Source of the DNA: Rhodanobacter denitrificans
GTDB lineage: Bacteria; Pseudomonadota; Gammaproteobacteria; Xanthomonadales; Rhodanobacteraceae
Assembly (NCBI RefSeq): GCF_000230695.2
Contig: NC_020541.1
Coordinates: 1,798,001 to 1,862,000, forward strand
Direction: 5' to 3'
Length of the DNA stretch: 64,000 bases
The translations under genes and the position numbers were made by a program. This document shows, piece by piece, positions 16,484 to 28,423 of this stretch. Every line of letters begins with the position of its first letter. The stretch's first letter is position 1. Below the pieces are notes generated by a model. That model had not been told where the DNA came from. It ran no database searches and was given only the letters and a program-made list of their open reading frames with translations.

Positions 16484-18151
16484 ATGTGCTCGATTTTCGG
16501 AATGTTCGACCTGCAGCCGGGCGACGACCTGGCGGCGCTGCGCCGGCAGGCGCTGGAACTGTCGCAGCGCCAGCGCCATCGCGGGCCGGACTGGAGCGGG
16601 GTGTTCGTCGACGCCGGGGTGATCCTGGTGCACGAACGGCTGGCCATCGTCGACCCGGCCAGCGGCGCGCAGCCGCTGCGTTCGCGCGACGGCGCGCTGG
16701 CGCTGGCGGTGAACGGCGAGATCTACAACCACCGCGAACTGCGCACAGCCAGCGACTACGACTTCACCACCGGCTCGGACTGCGAGGTGATCAACGCGCT
16801 GTATCGCGAGCAGGGCAGCGACTTCGTGGGCAAGCTCAACGGCATCTTCGCCTTCGCGCTGTGGGACGGCGAGGCGCAGCGCTACCTGGTCGCACGCGAT
16901 CCGATCGGCGTCTGCCCGTTGTACTGGGGTCACGACGCGCAAGGCCGCCTGTGCGTGGCGTCGGAGATGAAGGCGCTGGTCGGCGTATGCGCCGACGTGG
17001 CGCCGTTCCCGCCCGGCCACGTCTACGACAGCGCCAGCGGCGGGCTGCGCGGCTACTACGCCAGGCCATGGCGCGACTATGCCGCCACGCGTGGCCATGA
17101 CGTGTCTGCTCCGGCCTTGCGCAAGGCGTTCGAGCAGGCCGTACATCGCCAGCTGATGACCGACGTGCCGTATGGGATACTGCTTTCCGGCGGCTTGGAC
17201 TCGTCGCTGGTCGCCGCCTGCGCCGCGCAGTTCGCGCGCGAGCGGGTTGAGGACGACGACCGCAGCGAGGCCTGGTGGCCGCGCCTGCATTCGTTCGCGA
17301 TCGGACTGGACGGCTCGCCCGACCTGGCCGCGGCGCAGGTCGCCGCCGACGCGCTGGGCACCGTGCACCACGGCTTCGTCTACACGTTCTGGGAGGGTCT
17401 GGATGCCTTGCCCGAAGTGATCCGCCACATCGAGACCTACGACGTCACCACCATCCGCGCCGCCACGCCGATGTACCTGCTGGCGCGGCGGATCAAGGCG
17501 ATGGGCGTGAAGATGGTGCTGTCCGGCGAGGGCTCGGACGAGATCTTCGGCGGCTACCTGTACTTCCACAAGGCGCCATCGGCCGAGGCTTTCCACGAGG
17601 AGACCGTGCGCAAGCTCGACGCGCTGCACAGCTACGACTGCCTGCGCGCGAACAAGGCGATGATGGCGTGGGGCGTGGAGGCCCGCGTGCCGTTCCTCGA
17701 CCTGGAGTTCATCGACGTGGCAATGGGCTTGGACGCCGCGCACAAGATGGCCGGGCAGGGCCGCATCGAGAAGGCGGTGCTGCGCGAGGCGTTCGACGGC
17801 GCGCTGCCTGATGCGATCCTGTGGCGGCAAAAGGAGCAGTTCAGCGACGGCGTGGGCTACGGCTGGATCGACGGGCTGAAGGCGCACGCGGAGCAGGCGG
17901 TCAGCGATCGCGAGTTCGCCGCGGCGGCGGCGCGCTACCCGTTCAACACGCCGGCGACCAAGGAGGCGTACTTCTACCGGCGCATCTTCGAGCAGCACTT
18001 CCCCGGCGAGGCCTGCGCCGCGACCGTGCCCGGCGGCAAGTCGATCGCCTGTTCCTCGCCGGCGGCGCTGGCGTGGGATCCGGCGTTCGCGAATGCAGCC
18101 GATCCGTCGGGGCGGGCGGTCAAGGGCGTGCATCAGCAGGCGCTGGCCTGA
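16484..18151 (+). CDS. asnB: Asparagine synthase (glutamine-hydrolysing)
   Basis: ATG 16484 is chosen because the class II glutaminase needs Cys as residue 2 (product begins MCSIFG). The 555-residue protein has the N-terminal glutaminase domain (about 1-190; RHRGPDWSG and NGEIYNH) and the C-terminal synthetase domain with the PP-loop SGGLDSS and SGEGSDEIFGGY. It converts aspartate, glutamine and ATP to asparagine, glutamate, AMP and PPi. Length matches E. coli AsnB (554). A weak site (GAGGAA) precedes the start. The upstream Asn-rich leader and terminator suggest attenuation control by Asn-tRNA charging. Confidence 0.95.
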   Translation: MCSIFGMFDLQPGDDLAALRRQALELSQRQRHRGPDWSGVFVDAGVILVHERLAIVDPASGAQPLRSRDGALALAVNGEIYNHRELRTASDYDFTTGSDCEVINALYREQGSDFVGKLNGIFAFALWDGEAQRYLVARDPIGVCPLYWGHDAQGRLCVASEMKALVGVCADVAPFPPGHVYDSASGGLRGYYARPWRDYAATRGHDVSAPALRKAFEQAVHRQLMTDVPYGILLSGGLDSSLVAACAAQFARERVEDDDRSEAWWPRLHSFAIGLDGSPDLAAAQVAADALGTVHHGFVYTFWEGLDALPEVIRHIETYDVTTIRAATPMYLLARRIKAMGVKMVLSGEGSDEIFGGYLYFHKAPSAEAFHEETVRKLDALHSYDCLRANKAMMAWGVEARVPFLDLEFIDVAMGLDAAHKMAGQGRIEKAVLREAFDGALPDAILWRQKEQFSDGVGYGWIDGLKAHAEQAVSDREFAAAAARYPFNTPATKEAYFYRRIFEQHFPGEACAATVPGGKSIACSSPAALAWDPAFANAADPSGRAVKGVHQQALA

Positions 18152-18252
18152 ACCACGACACCATGATCAGTCGTGTCGCTGCTGGCGCGGCGGTGCGTCC
18201 GCACGGGGGCGTCTGTTATCCTAGAGCGCTTGCATCCAACCCTGATACCGAC

Positions 18253-19378
<1,126 letters not shown>

Positions 19379-19419
19379 CGCCTGATTCCTTCCGCTCCGC
19401 CCACTGACGAGGTGCCCGC

Positions 19420-19746
19420 ATGAACAGCCAGAAGATCTGCGCGATCCTGATCACCTTTGCCGCGCTGGCGGCGTTCGGCGCCGCAGCGCAGTCGCAGCAA
19501 GGCAGTGCCGGCCAGGGCATCAAGCAGGATGCCAAGGCGGTCGGCCACGGCGTCGCCGATGGCGCCCGGGATGTCGGCCACGCCACCAAGCATGTCGCCA
19601 AGAAGATCGGGCATGGCGCGAAGGAGGCCGGCACCGGCATCGGCCACGGCGCGAAGAAGGCCGGCATCGCCGTCGGTCATGGCGCACGCGAGGGCTGGGA
19701 CGCCACCAAGCACGCGGTGAAGCAGGTGTTCGGCAAGGACGGTTGA
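19420..19746 (+). CDS. Small exported protein with 11-residue repeats (LEA-like)
   Basis: The 108-residue product starts with a signal peptide ([17 protein letters not shown], cleavage likely after about residue 23). The rest is built from imperfect 11-residue units: [55 protein letters not shown]. Eleven-residue amphipathic repeats rich in Gly, His, Ala and Lys resemble group 3 LEA proteins, which are linked to desiccation and membrane protection. The assignment is by composition. It lies between prfB and lysS and is probably read with them. Confidence 0.7.
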   Translation: MNSQKICAILITFAALAAFGAAAQSQQGSAGQGIKQDAKAVGHGVADGARDVGHATKHVAKKIGHGAKEAGTGIGHGAKKAGIAVGHGAREGWDATKHAVKQVFGKDG

Positions 19747-19841
19747 GTACCTGCGGGCACGCCGCTTTTCCCCCGACCCATCACTGGCACATCCACGAGA
19801 CATTCGCTGCCCGGCGCACGCCGGCAGCCACGGAACCATCC

Positions 19842-21370
<1,529 letters not shown>

Positions 21371-21374
<4 letters not shown>

Positions 21375-21865
21375 GTGTCGACACGCCCGCGCTGCAGGAC
21401 CTGGCCGCACCCGACGGCGTTTGCTACGGCTGCGGCAGCGCCCATCCGCATGGCCTGCACATCAAGAGCCACTGGCACGAGGACGGCGTGCACGTGGTGA
21501 GCACCCATCTGCCGGGCGCCGATTTCCACGGCTGGCCGGGGCTGGTCTACGGTGGCCTGATCGCGATGCTGGTGGACTGCCATTCCAATTGGACCGCGAT
21601 GGCCTACCACTACCGTGCCGAGCATCGCGCGCCGGACAGCAAGCCGCGCATCGACTGCGCCACCGGCAGCCTCGGCATCAGGTTCCTCAAACCCACGCCG
21701 ATGGACGTGCCGTTGACGCTGAAGGCACGCGTCGAGGGCGAGGTCGGGCGCAAGACCCGCGTGCTGTGCGAGGTTTACGCCGGCGAGGTGATGACCGCGC
21801 TGGGCGATTCGGTCTTCGTGCGCGTCGACACGGCGCAGCTGGCTGCGGCCGCGCGGAACGCCTGA
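21371..21865 (+). CDS. PaaI-family hotdog thioesterase
   Basis: The 164-residue protein uses a GTG start that overlaps the lysS stop (GTGA). The hotdog motifs are visible: [14 protein letters not shown] near the N-terminus, [19 protein letters not shown] in the centre (helix and catalytic region) and [15 protein letters not shown] after it. PaaI-type enzymes hydrolyse acyl-CoA thioesters; substrate unknown. The Cys pair at the N-terminus is common in this subgroup. It is likely co-translated with lysS. Confidence 0.85.
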
Positions 21866-21916
21866 GCGGCGGCGTGGGTTAAACTTGCGGTTTCGCCGAA
21901 GCCCGGAGCCTGCATC

Positions 21917-22219
21917 ATGTGGTTTGCCATCCTCGGAACGGACGTTGCCGACTCGCTGGAGAAGCGCAAGGGCGTGCGTCCGGCGCATATCGCGCGCTTG
22001 CAGGCGCTGCTGGACGAGGGGCGGCTGTTCGTGGCCGGCGCGTTCCCGGCGATCGAGTCCGAAGATCCGGGCCCGGCCGGCTTCAGCGGCAGCCTGATCC
22101 TGGCCGAGTTCCCGTCGCTGGCCGAGGCCCGCGCCTGGGCCGATGCCGACCCCTATGTGGCGGCTGGCGTCTATGCCGAGGTGCAGATCAAGCCGTTCCG
22201 CAAGGCCTTGCCGGTGTGA
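21917..22219 (+). CDS. YciI-family protein
   Basis: This 100-residue protein is a typical Yci[21 protein letters not shown] with the conserved region before the R-x-x-H-x-x-x-L segment ([20 protein letters not shown]), then SGSLILAEF and [20 protein letters not shown]. YciI is a small cytosolic dimer with a ferredoxin-like fold; a His-Asp pair has been proposed as active, but the role is unsettled. It sits in the same direction as lysS and the following bolA-like gene, which begins 9 bases later. Confidence 0.88.
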   Translation: MWFAILGTDVADSLEKRKGVRPAHIARLQALLDEGRLFVAGAFPAIESEDPGPAGFSGSLILAEFPSLAEARAWADADPYVAAGVYAEVQIKPFRKALPV

Positions 22220-22227
22220 GCGAGGCG

Positions 22228-22473
22228 ATGATCGAACAAATCCGCCAGCGCCTGACCCAGGCCCTGGCGCCGACCGAGCTGGAAATCGTCGACGAAGGCC
22301 ACCTGCATGCCGGGCATGCCGGCGAGGGCAGGGGCCATTTCCACGTGCGCATCGTCAGCCCCGCGTTCGCCGGGCTGTTGCCGATCCGCCGCCATCGCCT
22401 GGTTTATGCGGCGCTGGATGGGCTGATGGATAACGGAATCCACGCACTGTCAATCGACGCAAAAAACAAATAG
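22228..22473 (+). CDS. BolA-family protein
   Basis: This 81-residue protein fits the BolA/IbaG family: a first helix (IRQRLTQALAPTELEIVDEG), then HLHAGHAGEG and GHFHVRIVSPAFAGL with His residues that serve as metal ligands in complexes with monothiol glutaredoxins, then RHRLVYAALDGLMDNGIHALSI. BolA proteins influence iron-sulfur trafficking and transcription. ATG 22228 is chosen; a GTG at 22216 in the same frame overlapping the YciI stop is possible. Small size is normal for the family. Confidence 0.9.
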   Translation: MIEQIRQRLTQALAPTELEIVDEGHLHAGHAGEGRGHFHVRIVSPAFAGLLPIRRHRLVYAALDGLMDNGIHALSIDAKNK

Positions 22474-22609
22474 CTTTCAAACAATAAGTTATATTGAATC
22501 CTTCAGCTATTACTTCATGCGGAAACGCATTGCAGCGCCGTCCCGCGTTTGGCACAGTGACTTGTCGCCCGGACTGTGCGGGCACTACCGATGACCCATT
22601 GATGACCGC

Positions 22610-25600
22610 ATGCGCCTGACCACGATCAAACTCGCCGGTTTCAAGTCCTTCGTGGACCCGACCACCCTGCACCTGCCGAGCAACATGATCGGCGTGGTCG
22701 GCCCGAACGGTTGCGGCAAATCCAACATCATCGACGCGATCCGCTGGGTGATGGGCGAGAGTGCGGCCAGCCGCCTGCGCGGCGATTCGCTGACCGACGT
22801 GATCTTCTCCGGCTCCAACACCCGCAAGCCGGTGGGGCAGGCCACGGTCGAGCTGATCTTCGACAACGCCGACGGTTCGATCCAGGGCGAATACGGCCAG
22901 TACGCCGAGATCTCGGTGAAGCGCCAGGTTACCCGCGACGGCCAGTCCGCCTATTTCCTCAACGGCGCGCGCTGCCGCCGGCGCGACATCACCGACCTGT
23001 TCCTCGGTACCGGCCTCGGCCCGCGCAGCTACTCGATCATCGAGCAGGGCATGATCAGCCAGATCATCGAGGCGCACCCGGAAGAACTGCGCACGCACCT
23101 GGAAGAGGCCGCCGGCATCTCCAAGTACAAGGAACGCCGCAAGGAAACCGAGAGCCGCATCAAGGCCACCCGCGAAAACCTCGACCGCGTGCGCGACGTG
23201 CGCGACGAGGTGGACAAGCAGCTCGAACACCTGAACCGCCAGGCCCGTGCGGCCGAACGCTGGAAGGCCTTGAAGGAAGAGCAGACGCGCAAGGAAGCCG
23301 AGTTGCGCGCGCTGGAATACCGCGGCCTGAAGAGCCAGCACGACGGCGAAGGCGAAGTGCTCTCCGCCGCCGAGATCGAGATCGAGAAGCAGCTGGCCGG
23401 CCAGCGCCAGATCGAGGCGCAACTGGAAAGCGTGCGCGAGCGCCACACCGACGCCAGCGAACACCTGAACGCGGTACAGGCCGAGGTGTACAAGGTCGGC
23501 GCCGAGATTGCCCGGGTCGAGCAGCAGGTTCGCTACAACAAGGAAACCGCCGATCGCCTGCAGCGCGCCCACGGCGATGCCGAGCGCGAGCACGCCGAGC
23601 TGGCCGCGCACATCGCCACCGACCGCGAGCAGGTCGAGGTGCTGCGCCTGGCGCTGGCCGAAGGCGAGCCGAAACTCGAGGCCCTGCAGCAGTTGCAGGA
23701 CGACACCATCGAAGTTCAGCGCAGCACCGAGGCGAAGCTGGCCGACTGGCAGCAGCGCTGGGACAGCCACACCCGCAACGCCGGCGAATCCAACCGCGCG
23801 GCCGAGGTGGAACGCACCAAGCTCAATTATCTCGACCGCCAGGCGATCGACCTGTCGCGCCGGCGTGAGGCGCTGGAAGCCGAGCAGAAGGCCACTGACG
23901 TGGCCGCGCTGGACGCCGCCGGCCAACAATTGATCGACGAGCACGAGACCCAGTGCGAACGCGTGGAAACCCTGGGCAACCTGCTCGACCAGCACAAGTC
24001 TGGTCACGAGAAGGTGCTGGAGGAAGAACGCCAGGTGCAGTCGGCGCTGAACGAGGCGCGCCAGCAGCTGCAGGCGGCACGCGGCCGGCACGCCTCGCTG
24101 GAGGCGTTGCAGCACGCCGCGCTGGGCCAGGAAGAAAGCGCCGCCAGCGGCTGGCTGGCGCGGCTGGGGTTGGACCGCTCGCGTCGCCTGGGTGAATCGC
24201 TGCAGGTCGAGGCTGGCTGGGAAACGGCGGTGGAAACTGCGCTGAGCGGCTTCCTTGACAGCGTGCTGGTCGACGGCGCGCATGCGCTGGCCGCCGAATT
24301 CAAAGCGCTGGAGAACGCCGACGTTGCGCTGCTCGACGCCGCCGACGGCGGCGCCAACACCGCCGGCACACTGGCTGCCCACGTGCGCGGGCCCGCCGCT
24401 GCGCTGGCGATCCTCGGCCACGTGCTCACCGCCGAATCGCTGGGCGAGGCGCACCAGCGCGTGACCTCGCTGTCCGCGCTGGCGCCGTACCAGTCGGTGA
24501 TCACCCGCGGCGGCGAATGGCTGGGCTCGGGCTGGGCACGGGTGCGGCGTGCGCAGGGCAGCCAGGTCGGTGTGCTGGCGCGCGAGCGCGAACTGCGCCT
24601 GCTCATCGAGCAGGTTGCCACGCTGGAAGCGCAATTGGAGGAATCCGGCGAACGGCTCGACACGCTGCGTACCAGCAAGTTCGAGGCCGAGCGCGCACGC
24701 GACGACGCGCAGCGCGAGCTGTACAACGCGCATCGCCGCCAGTCCGAACTGGCCGGTCAGCTGCAGAGTCATCGCGGCAAGCTGGAAACCGCGCGCGCGC
24801 GTGCCGAGAAGGTCAGCGGCGAGCTGAACGATCTGGCGGCCCAGCTCGACGAACTGCAGAATCAGACCCGCGAGGCCCGCGCGCGGCTGGACGAATCGGT
24901 TGGCCTGATGGGCGACCTGGAAGACCAGCGTCGCGAACTGGAAAACGAACGCCGCGCGCTGCTCGAAGCGCGCGAAGAGGCGCGCATGAACGCGCGCGAG
25001 GCGGCCGAGCAGTCGCATGCGCTGGCGCTGGCGCTGGAGTCGAAGCGATCCTCGCTGAGCTCGCTGGAGCAGGCGCTGGGCCGCATGGACGCCCAGTTGC
25101 GCCAGATCGAGGCGCGCCGCAACGAGATCACCGAACAGCTCGCCGCCGGCTCCGATCCGATCGCCGAACTCGAAGCCGAACGGCAGGCCTACCTGGACCA
25201 GCGCCTGCTGGTCGACAAGCAGCTGGTCGAGGCGCGTCGCGCACTGGAGGATTGCGACGTCGAATTCCGCAAGCTCGAACAGCAGCGGCATCTGGCGGAG
25301 CAGGGCCTGGCCAGCTTGCGCGAGAATCTGTCCGAGAAGCGCCTCGCCGCCCAGGCGCTGCAACTGCGCGCCGAGCAGCTGGCGGCGGCGATCACTGCGT
25401 CCGGTTTGGAACTGGAGACCCTGCTGGCCGAACTGGCCGAGGACATCGACGCCAACCAGTGGCGCCAGCAGCTCAACGACATCGGCCAGAAGATTGCGCG
25501 GCTGGAGCCGGTGAACCTCGCCGCGATCCAGGAACATGCCGAGCAGAGCGAGCGCAAGACCTACCTGGACAACCAGCTGGCCGATCTGGTCAGTGCGATG

Positions 25601-26119
25601 GAGACGCTGGAAGGCGCGATCAAGAAGATCGACCGCGAGACCCGCCAGCGCTTCAAGGAAACCTTCGACAAGGTCAACGCCGGCGTGCAGGAACTGTTCC
25701 CGCGCCTGTTCGGCGGCGGCCATGCCTACCTGGAACTGACCGGTGACGACCTGCTCAATACCGGCGTGTCGATCATGGCGCGGCCGCCGGGCAAGCGCGT
25801 ATCCAACATCACCCTGCTGTCCGGCGGCGAGAAGGCGCTGACCGCGGTGTCGCTGGTGTTCGCGATCTTCAGCCTCAATCCGGCGCCGTTCTGCCTGCTC
25901 GACGAGGTGGACGCGCCGCTGGACGAGGCGAACGTGGGACGCTTCTCCAGCATGGTGCGCGAGATGAGCGAGAAAGTGCAGTTCATCTTCATCAGCCACA
26001 ACAAGGCGACAATGGAAGCGGCCACCCAGCTGTGCGGCGTGACCATGCGCGAGCCCGGCGTGTCGCGGCTGGTGCAGGTGGACTTGGCCGAAGCGGCTAA
26101 ACTGGCGGGAGCTGCCTGA
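22610..26119 (+). CDS. smc: Chromosome segregation ATPase SMC
   Basis: This 1169-residue protein has an N-terminal Walker A (GPNGCGKSNIIDAIRW), long coiled coils on both sides of a central hinge (about 520-640; DSVLVDGAHALAAEF), and a C-terminal signature (LLSGGEKALTAVSL) with Walker B (CLLDEVDAPLD). SMC dimers with ScpA and ScpB compact and align the chromosome. Xanthomonadales use SMC instead of MukB, which supports the taxonomic placement. It is followed by zipA after 8 bases, as in pseudomonads and xanthomonads. Confidence 0.97.
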   Translation: MRLTTIKLAGFKSFVDPTTLHLPSNMIGVVGPNGCGKSNIIDAIRWVMGESAASRLRGDSLTDVIFSGSNTRKPVGQATVELIFDNADGSIQGEYGQYAEISVKRQVTRDGQSAYFLNGARCRRRDITDLFLGTGLGPRSYSIIEQGMISQIIEAHPEELRTHLEEAAGISKYKERRKETESRIKATRENLDRVRDVRDEVDKQLEHLNRQARAAERWKALKEEQTRKEAELRALEYRGLKSQHDGEGEVLSAAEIEIEKQLAGQRQIEAQLESVRERHTDASEHLNAVQAEVYKVGAEIARVEQQVRYNKETADRLQRAHGDAEREHAELAAHIATDREQVEVLRLALAEGEPKLEALQQLQDDTIEVQRSTEAKLADWQQRWDSHTRNAGESNRAAEVERTKLNYLDRQAIDLSRRREALEAEQKATDVAALDAAGQQLIDEHETQCERVETLGNLLDQHKSGHEKVLEEERQVQSALNEARQQLQAARGRHASLEALQHAALGQEESAASGWLARLGLDRSRRLGESLQVEAGWETAVETALSGFLDSVLVDGAHALAAEFKALENADVALLDAADGGANTAGTLAAHVRGPAAALAILGHVLTAESLGEAHQRVTSLSALAPYQSVITRGGEWLGSGWARVRRAQGSQVGVLARERELRLLIEQVATLEAQLEESGERLDTLRTSKFEAERARDDAQRELYNAHRRQSELAGQLQSHRGKLETARARAEKVSGELNDLAAQLDELQNQTREARARLDESVGLMGDLEDQRRELENERRALLEAREEARMNAREAAEQSHALALALESKRSSLSSLEQALGRMDAQLRQIEARRNEITEQLAAGSDPIAELEAERQAYLDQRLLVDKQLVEARRALEDCDVEFRKLEQQRHLAEQGLASLRENLSEKRLAAQALQLRAEQLAAAITASGLELETLLAELAEDIDANQWRQQLNDIGQKIARLEPVNLAAIQEHAEQSERKTYLDNQLADLVSAMETLEGAIKKIDRETRQRFKETFDKVNAGVQELFPRLFGGGHAYLELTGDDLLNTGVSIMARPPGKRVSNITLLSGGEKALTAVSLVFAIFSLNPAPFCLLDEVDAPLDEANVGRFSSMVREMSEKVQFIFISHNKATMEAATQLCGVTMREPGVSRLVQVDLAEAAKLAGAA

Positions 26120-26127
26120 AGGAGCCC

Positions 26128-27111
26128 ATGATGACGATCGCCTTTGCCTGGAACCCTGCCGTCGGCGTCCCGATGCTGATCGTCGGGGTGATCGTGCTGG
26201 CGCTGATCTGGCTGTTCGGTCAGCCGAAGAAGGAACAGGGCAGGCGCAGGACAGTGATGGACCCGCACGCTGGCGAGCGCCGCGAACCTACCCTGGGCGA
26301 ACCGGGCAGCGAGCCGGTTGCGGGTGAACCGTTCATCGGCGATGCGCGGCCGCAGCAGGGCGAACTCGAGGTGGGTCTGCGCGAGGAACTCGAACGGCTG
26401 GGCGCCACCCTGTCCGGCGAGCGCGCCAAGGCTCCGCTACCCGCCGCGGCACCGAGGGGCAGGCCCAGGCAGCAACCCAAGCTGGCCGACCATGTCGCCT
26501 CGATCATCGATGCCTTGCGCGCACCCAGTTCCGGCGAGCCGGTAGTCGCGGCGGACCTCTCGCCCGCCGCAGAGGAAGCTCCCGCGCCGGCGACGGCGTC
26601 CGTGGCCACGCCAGCCTCCGGAATACCGCCGCGCTCCGACCTTGGCCGCCGCCCACCCCAGCTGCCGGTGGAGCGCATCGTCACCTTGTTCGTGGTGGCC
26701 CGCGACGGCGGGCGTTTCCACGGGCCGGACCTCGTCGTCGCTGCCGAGAAAGCCGGCCTGGAATTCGGCGACATGGGCATCTACCACCGCCTGGTCGACG
26801 GCAAGCGCGAGCTGGGGCCGATCTTCAGTGTCGCCAACATGCTCAAGCCCGGCAATTTCGACTTGGCACGGCTGGATGCCTTGCGCACGCCCGGGGTGAG
26901 CTTCTTCATGACCCTGCCGGCACCGCTGCCTGCGCTGGACGCGTGGGATGCCATGCTGCCCACGGCGCAACGGTTGGCCGAACTGCTGGACGGCCAGGTG
27001 CTGGACGAGGAGCGCAATGCGCTCGGCCGCCAGCGCATCGCCCACATCCGCGACCAGTTGCGCGGCTGGGATCGCGACCACGAAGGCAAGGAAATCATCT
27101 TCGGGCGCTGA
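26128..27111 (+). CDS. zipA: Cell division protein ZipA
   Basis: This 327-residue protein has an N-terminal membrane anchor (VGVPMLIVGVIVLALIWLFG), a Pro/Ala-rich variable linker to about residue 185, and a C-terminal ZipA domain (about 190-320; VERIVTLFVVARDGGRFHGP and FSVANMLKPGNFDL). ZipA ties FtsZ to the inner membrane at mid-cell. It lies directly after smc; ligA, the usual next gene, is not present and is replaced by msrA on the opposite strand. Confidence 0.93.
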   Translation: MMTIAFAWNPAVGVPMLIVGVIVLALIWLFGQPKKEQGRRRTVMDPHAGERREPTLGEPGSEPVAGEPFIGDARPQQGELEVGLREELERLGATLSGERAKAPLPAAAPRGRPRQQPKLADHVASIIDALRAPSSGEPVVAADLSPAAEEAPAPATASVATPASGIPPRSDLGRRPPQLPVERIVTLFVVARDGGRFHGPDLVVAAEKAGLEFGDMGIYHRLVDGKRELGPIFSVANMLKPGNFDLARLDALRTPGVSFFMTLPAPLPALDAWDAMLPTAQRLAELLDGQVLDEERNALGRQRIAHIRDQLRGWDRDHEGKEIIFGR

Positions 27112-27119
27112 TGCCCCGG

Positions 27120-27629
27120 TCAGCCGGCCTTCTGGCGGCGGGGCAGTTTCCAGCCCGGCCGGATGAAGTGGCAGGTGTAGCCGTCGGGATAGCGTTCCAG
27201 GTAGTCCTGGTGCTCCGGCTCGGCTTCCCAGAAATCGCCGGCCGGCGCCACTTCCGTCACCACCTTGTCGGGCCACAGGCCCGAGGCGTCCACGTCGGCA
27301 ATGGTGTCCTCGGCGATCCGCCTCTGCTCCTCGGACGTGTAGAAGATCGCCGAGCGATAGGAACTGCCGCGGTCGTTGCCCTGCCGGTTCGGCGTGGACG
27401 GGTCGTGGATCTGGAAGAAGAATTCCAGCAGCGCGCGATAGCCGATACGCGCTGGATCGAACACGATCTCGATCGCCTCGGCGTGGCTGCCATGGTTGCG
27501 ATAAGTTGCATTCGGCACGTCGCCGCCGCTGTAGCCGACCCGGGTCGAGACGACGCCGTCCTGGCGGCGGATCAGGTCCTGCATGCCCCAGAAACAGCCG
27601 CCGGCCAGGATGGCGCGTTCGGTACTCAT
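27120..27629 (-). CDS. msrA: Peptide methionine-S-sulfoxide reductase MsrA
   Basis: The 169-residue protein contains the catalytic GCFWG motif near residues 11-15, and the [20 protein letters not shown] segment that follows in MsrA. It reduces the S form of methionine sulfoxide in proteins; thioredoxin restores the enzyme. The recycling Cys usually near the C-terminus is not obvious. Its start overlaps the msrB stop by 4 bases, so the pair is translationally coupled and msrB is first. Confidence 0.93.
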   Translation of the reverse strand: MSTERAILAGGCFWGMQDLIRRQDGVVSTRVGYSGGDVPNATYRNHGSHAEAIEIVFDPARIGYRALLEFFFQIHDPSTPNRQGNDRGSSYRSAIFYTSEEQRRIAEDTIADVDASGLWPDKVVTEVAPAGDFWEAEPEHQDYLERYPDGYTCHFIRPGWKLPRRQKAG

Positions 27630-28075
27630 CGCACGTCCTCTACCTGGTCCAGGTAGTCGCCATAGCCTTCGGCTGCCATGTCGTCGCGGTGGACGAAGCG
27701 CAGCGAGGCCGAGTTGATGCAGTAGCGCAAGCCGCCGCGATCGGCCGGGCCGTCGGAGAAGACGTGGCCGAGGTGGCTGTCGCCGTGCACCGAGCGCACT
27801 TCGGTGCGGATCATGCCGTGCGAGGCGTCGCGCCGTTCGTGGACGTGGGCCGGCTCGATCGGCCGGGTGAAGCTCGGCCAGCCGCAGCCCGATTCGAACT
27901 TGTCGGTCGAGGCGAACAGCGGCTCGCCCGACACGACATCGACGTAGATGCCCGGCTCCTGGTTGTGCAGGTATTCGCCGGTGCCGGGACGCTCCGTGCC
28001 GCTCTGCTGGGTGACCCGGTACTGTTCGGTGCTGAGCCGCGACAACACCTCGGGGTTCCTGGTGTAACGGGGCAT
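27626..28075 (-). CDS. msrB: Peptide methionine-R-sulfoxide reductase MsrB
   Basis: Start at 28075 is supported by a strong upstream AGGAGG, giving a 149-residue product. The family pattern is visible: [36 protein letters not shown] and the catalytic Cys in [12 protein letters not shown]. The two CxxC pairs of zinc-binding MsrB types are absent, so this is the metal-free form. It reduces the R form of methionine sulfoxide in proteins. It forms an msrB-msrA operon read away from lexA2. Confidence 0.92.
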   Translation of the reverse strand: MPRYTRNPEVLSRLSTEQYRVTQQSGTERPGTGEYLHNQEPGIYVDVVSGEPLFASTDKFESGCGWPSFTRPIEPAHVHERRDASHGMIRTEVRSVHGDSHLGHVFSDGPADRGGLRYCINSASLRFVHRDDMAAEGYGDYLDQVEDVR

Positions 28076-28401
28076 GCGGAGCCTCCTGTCGTGATTCGGA
28101 TACAGGTGGAAGATGGCTGTTCCTGCACGCTTATCAAGGCAGCCGGGGGAAACGCCGGAAGAAGAGGGCACGTCTGATTCTCCTGCGATCCCGGGCTTCG
28201 CGGAACAGGTGCGTGCCGCAGGTTGGCTGTCGCATGCGCATACGCGCGAGGGGCGGGCAGGGCAGCGGGCCGCCCTCTCATTCCTTGAGATGGCGACGGG
28301 TGACGCTGGAGTCCGCCTCACCTTCGAAACTGGATGCGATTGCTTCGCCAAGCCGTTGATCCATCGGGGTGCTACGGCGTGGTTTTTCTTTTACTCTCAA
28401 T
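28076..28401. other. Intergenic region between msrB and lexA2
   Basis: About 326 bases separate the divergent msrB and lexA2 genes. A 100-codon frame at 28113-28415 has no family resemblance and ends in the lexA2 operator, so I do not call it a gene. The region should contain the promoters for both operons; the AT-rich stretch at 28380-28404 (TGGTTTTTCTTTTACTC) lies just before the lexA2 operator. Confidence 0.5.
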
Positions 28402-28421
28402 TTTCACCTGTTTAGGTGAAA
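28402..28421 (+). promoter_or_regulatory. Palindromic operator for lexA2-imuA-imuB-dnaE2
   Basis: TTTCACCTGTTTAGGTGAAA is a perfect 8-base inverted repeat with a 4-base centre. It ends 2 bases before the lexA2 start codon, and its right half (AGGTGA) also serves as the ribosome site. The position fits an autoregulatory LexA2 box. The half-site differs from the CTGT-N8-ACAG box of E. coli LexA. Confidence 0.75.
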
Positions 28422-28423
28422 CT

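Noticed and set aside
22355..25999. Very long open frame on the minus strand opposite smc
   Set aside because: It is a shadow of the GC-rich smc gene; the product is low-complexity and smc has full ATPase motifs on the plus strand.
28113..28415. A 100-codon frame upstream of lexA2
   Set aside because: No family resemblance, and its end lies within the operator; treated as promoter region.
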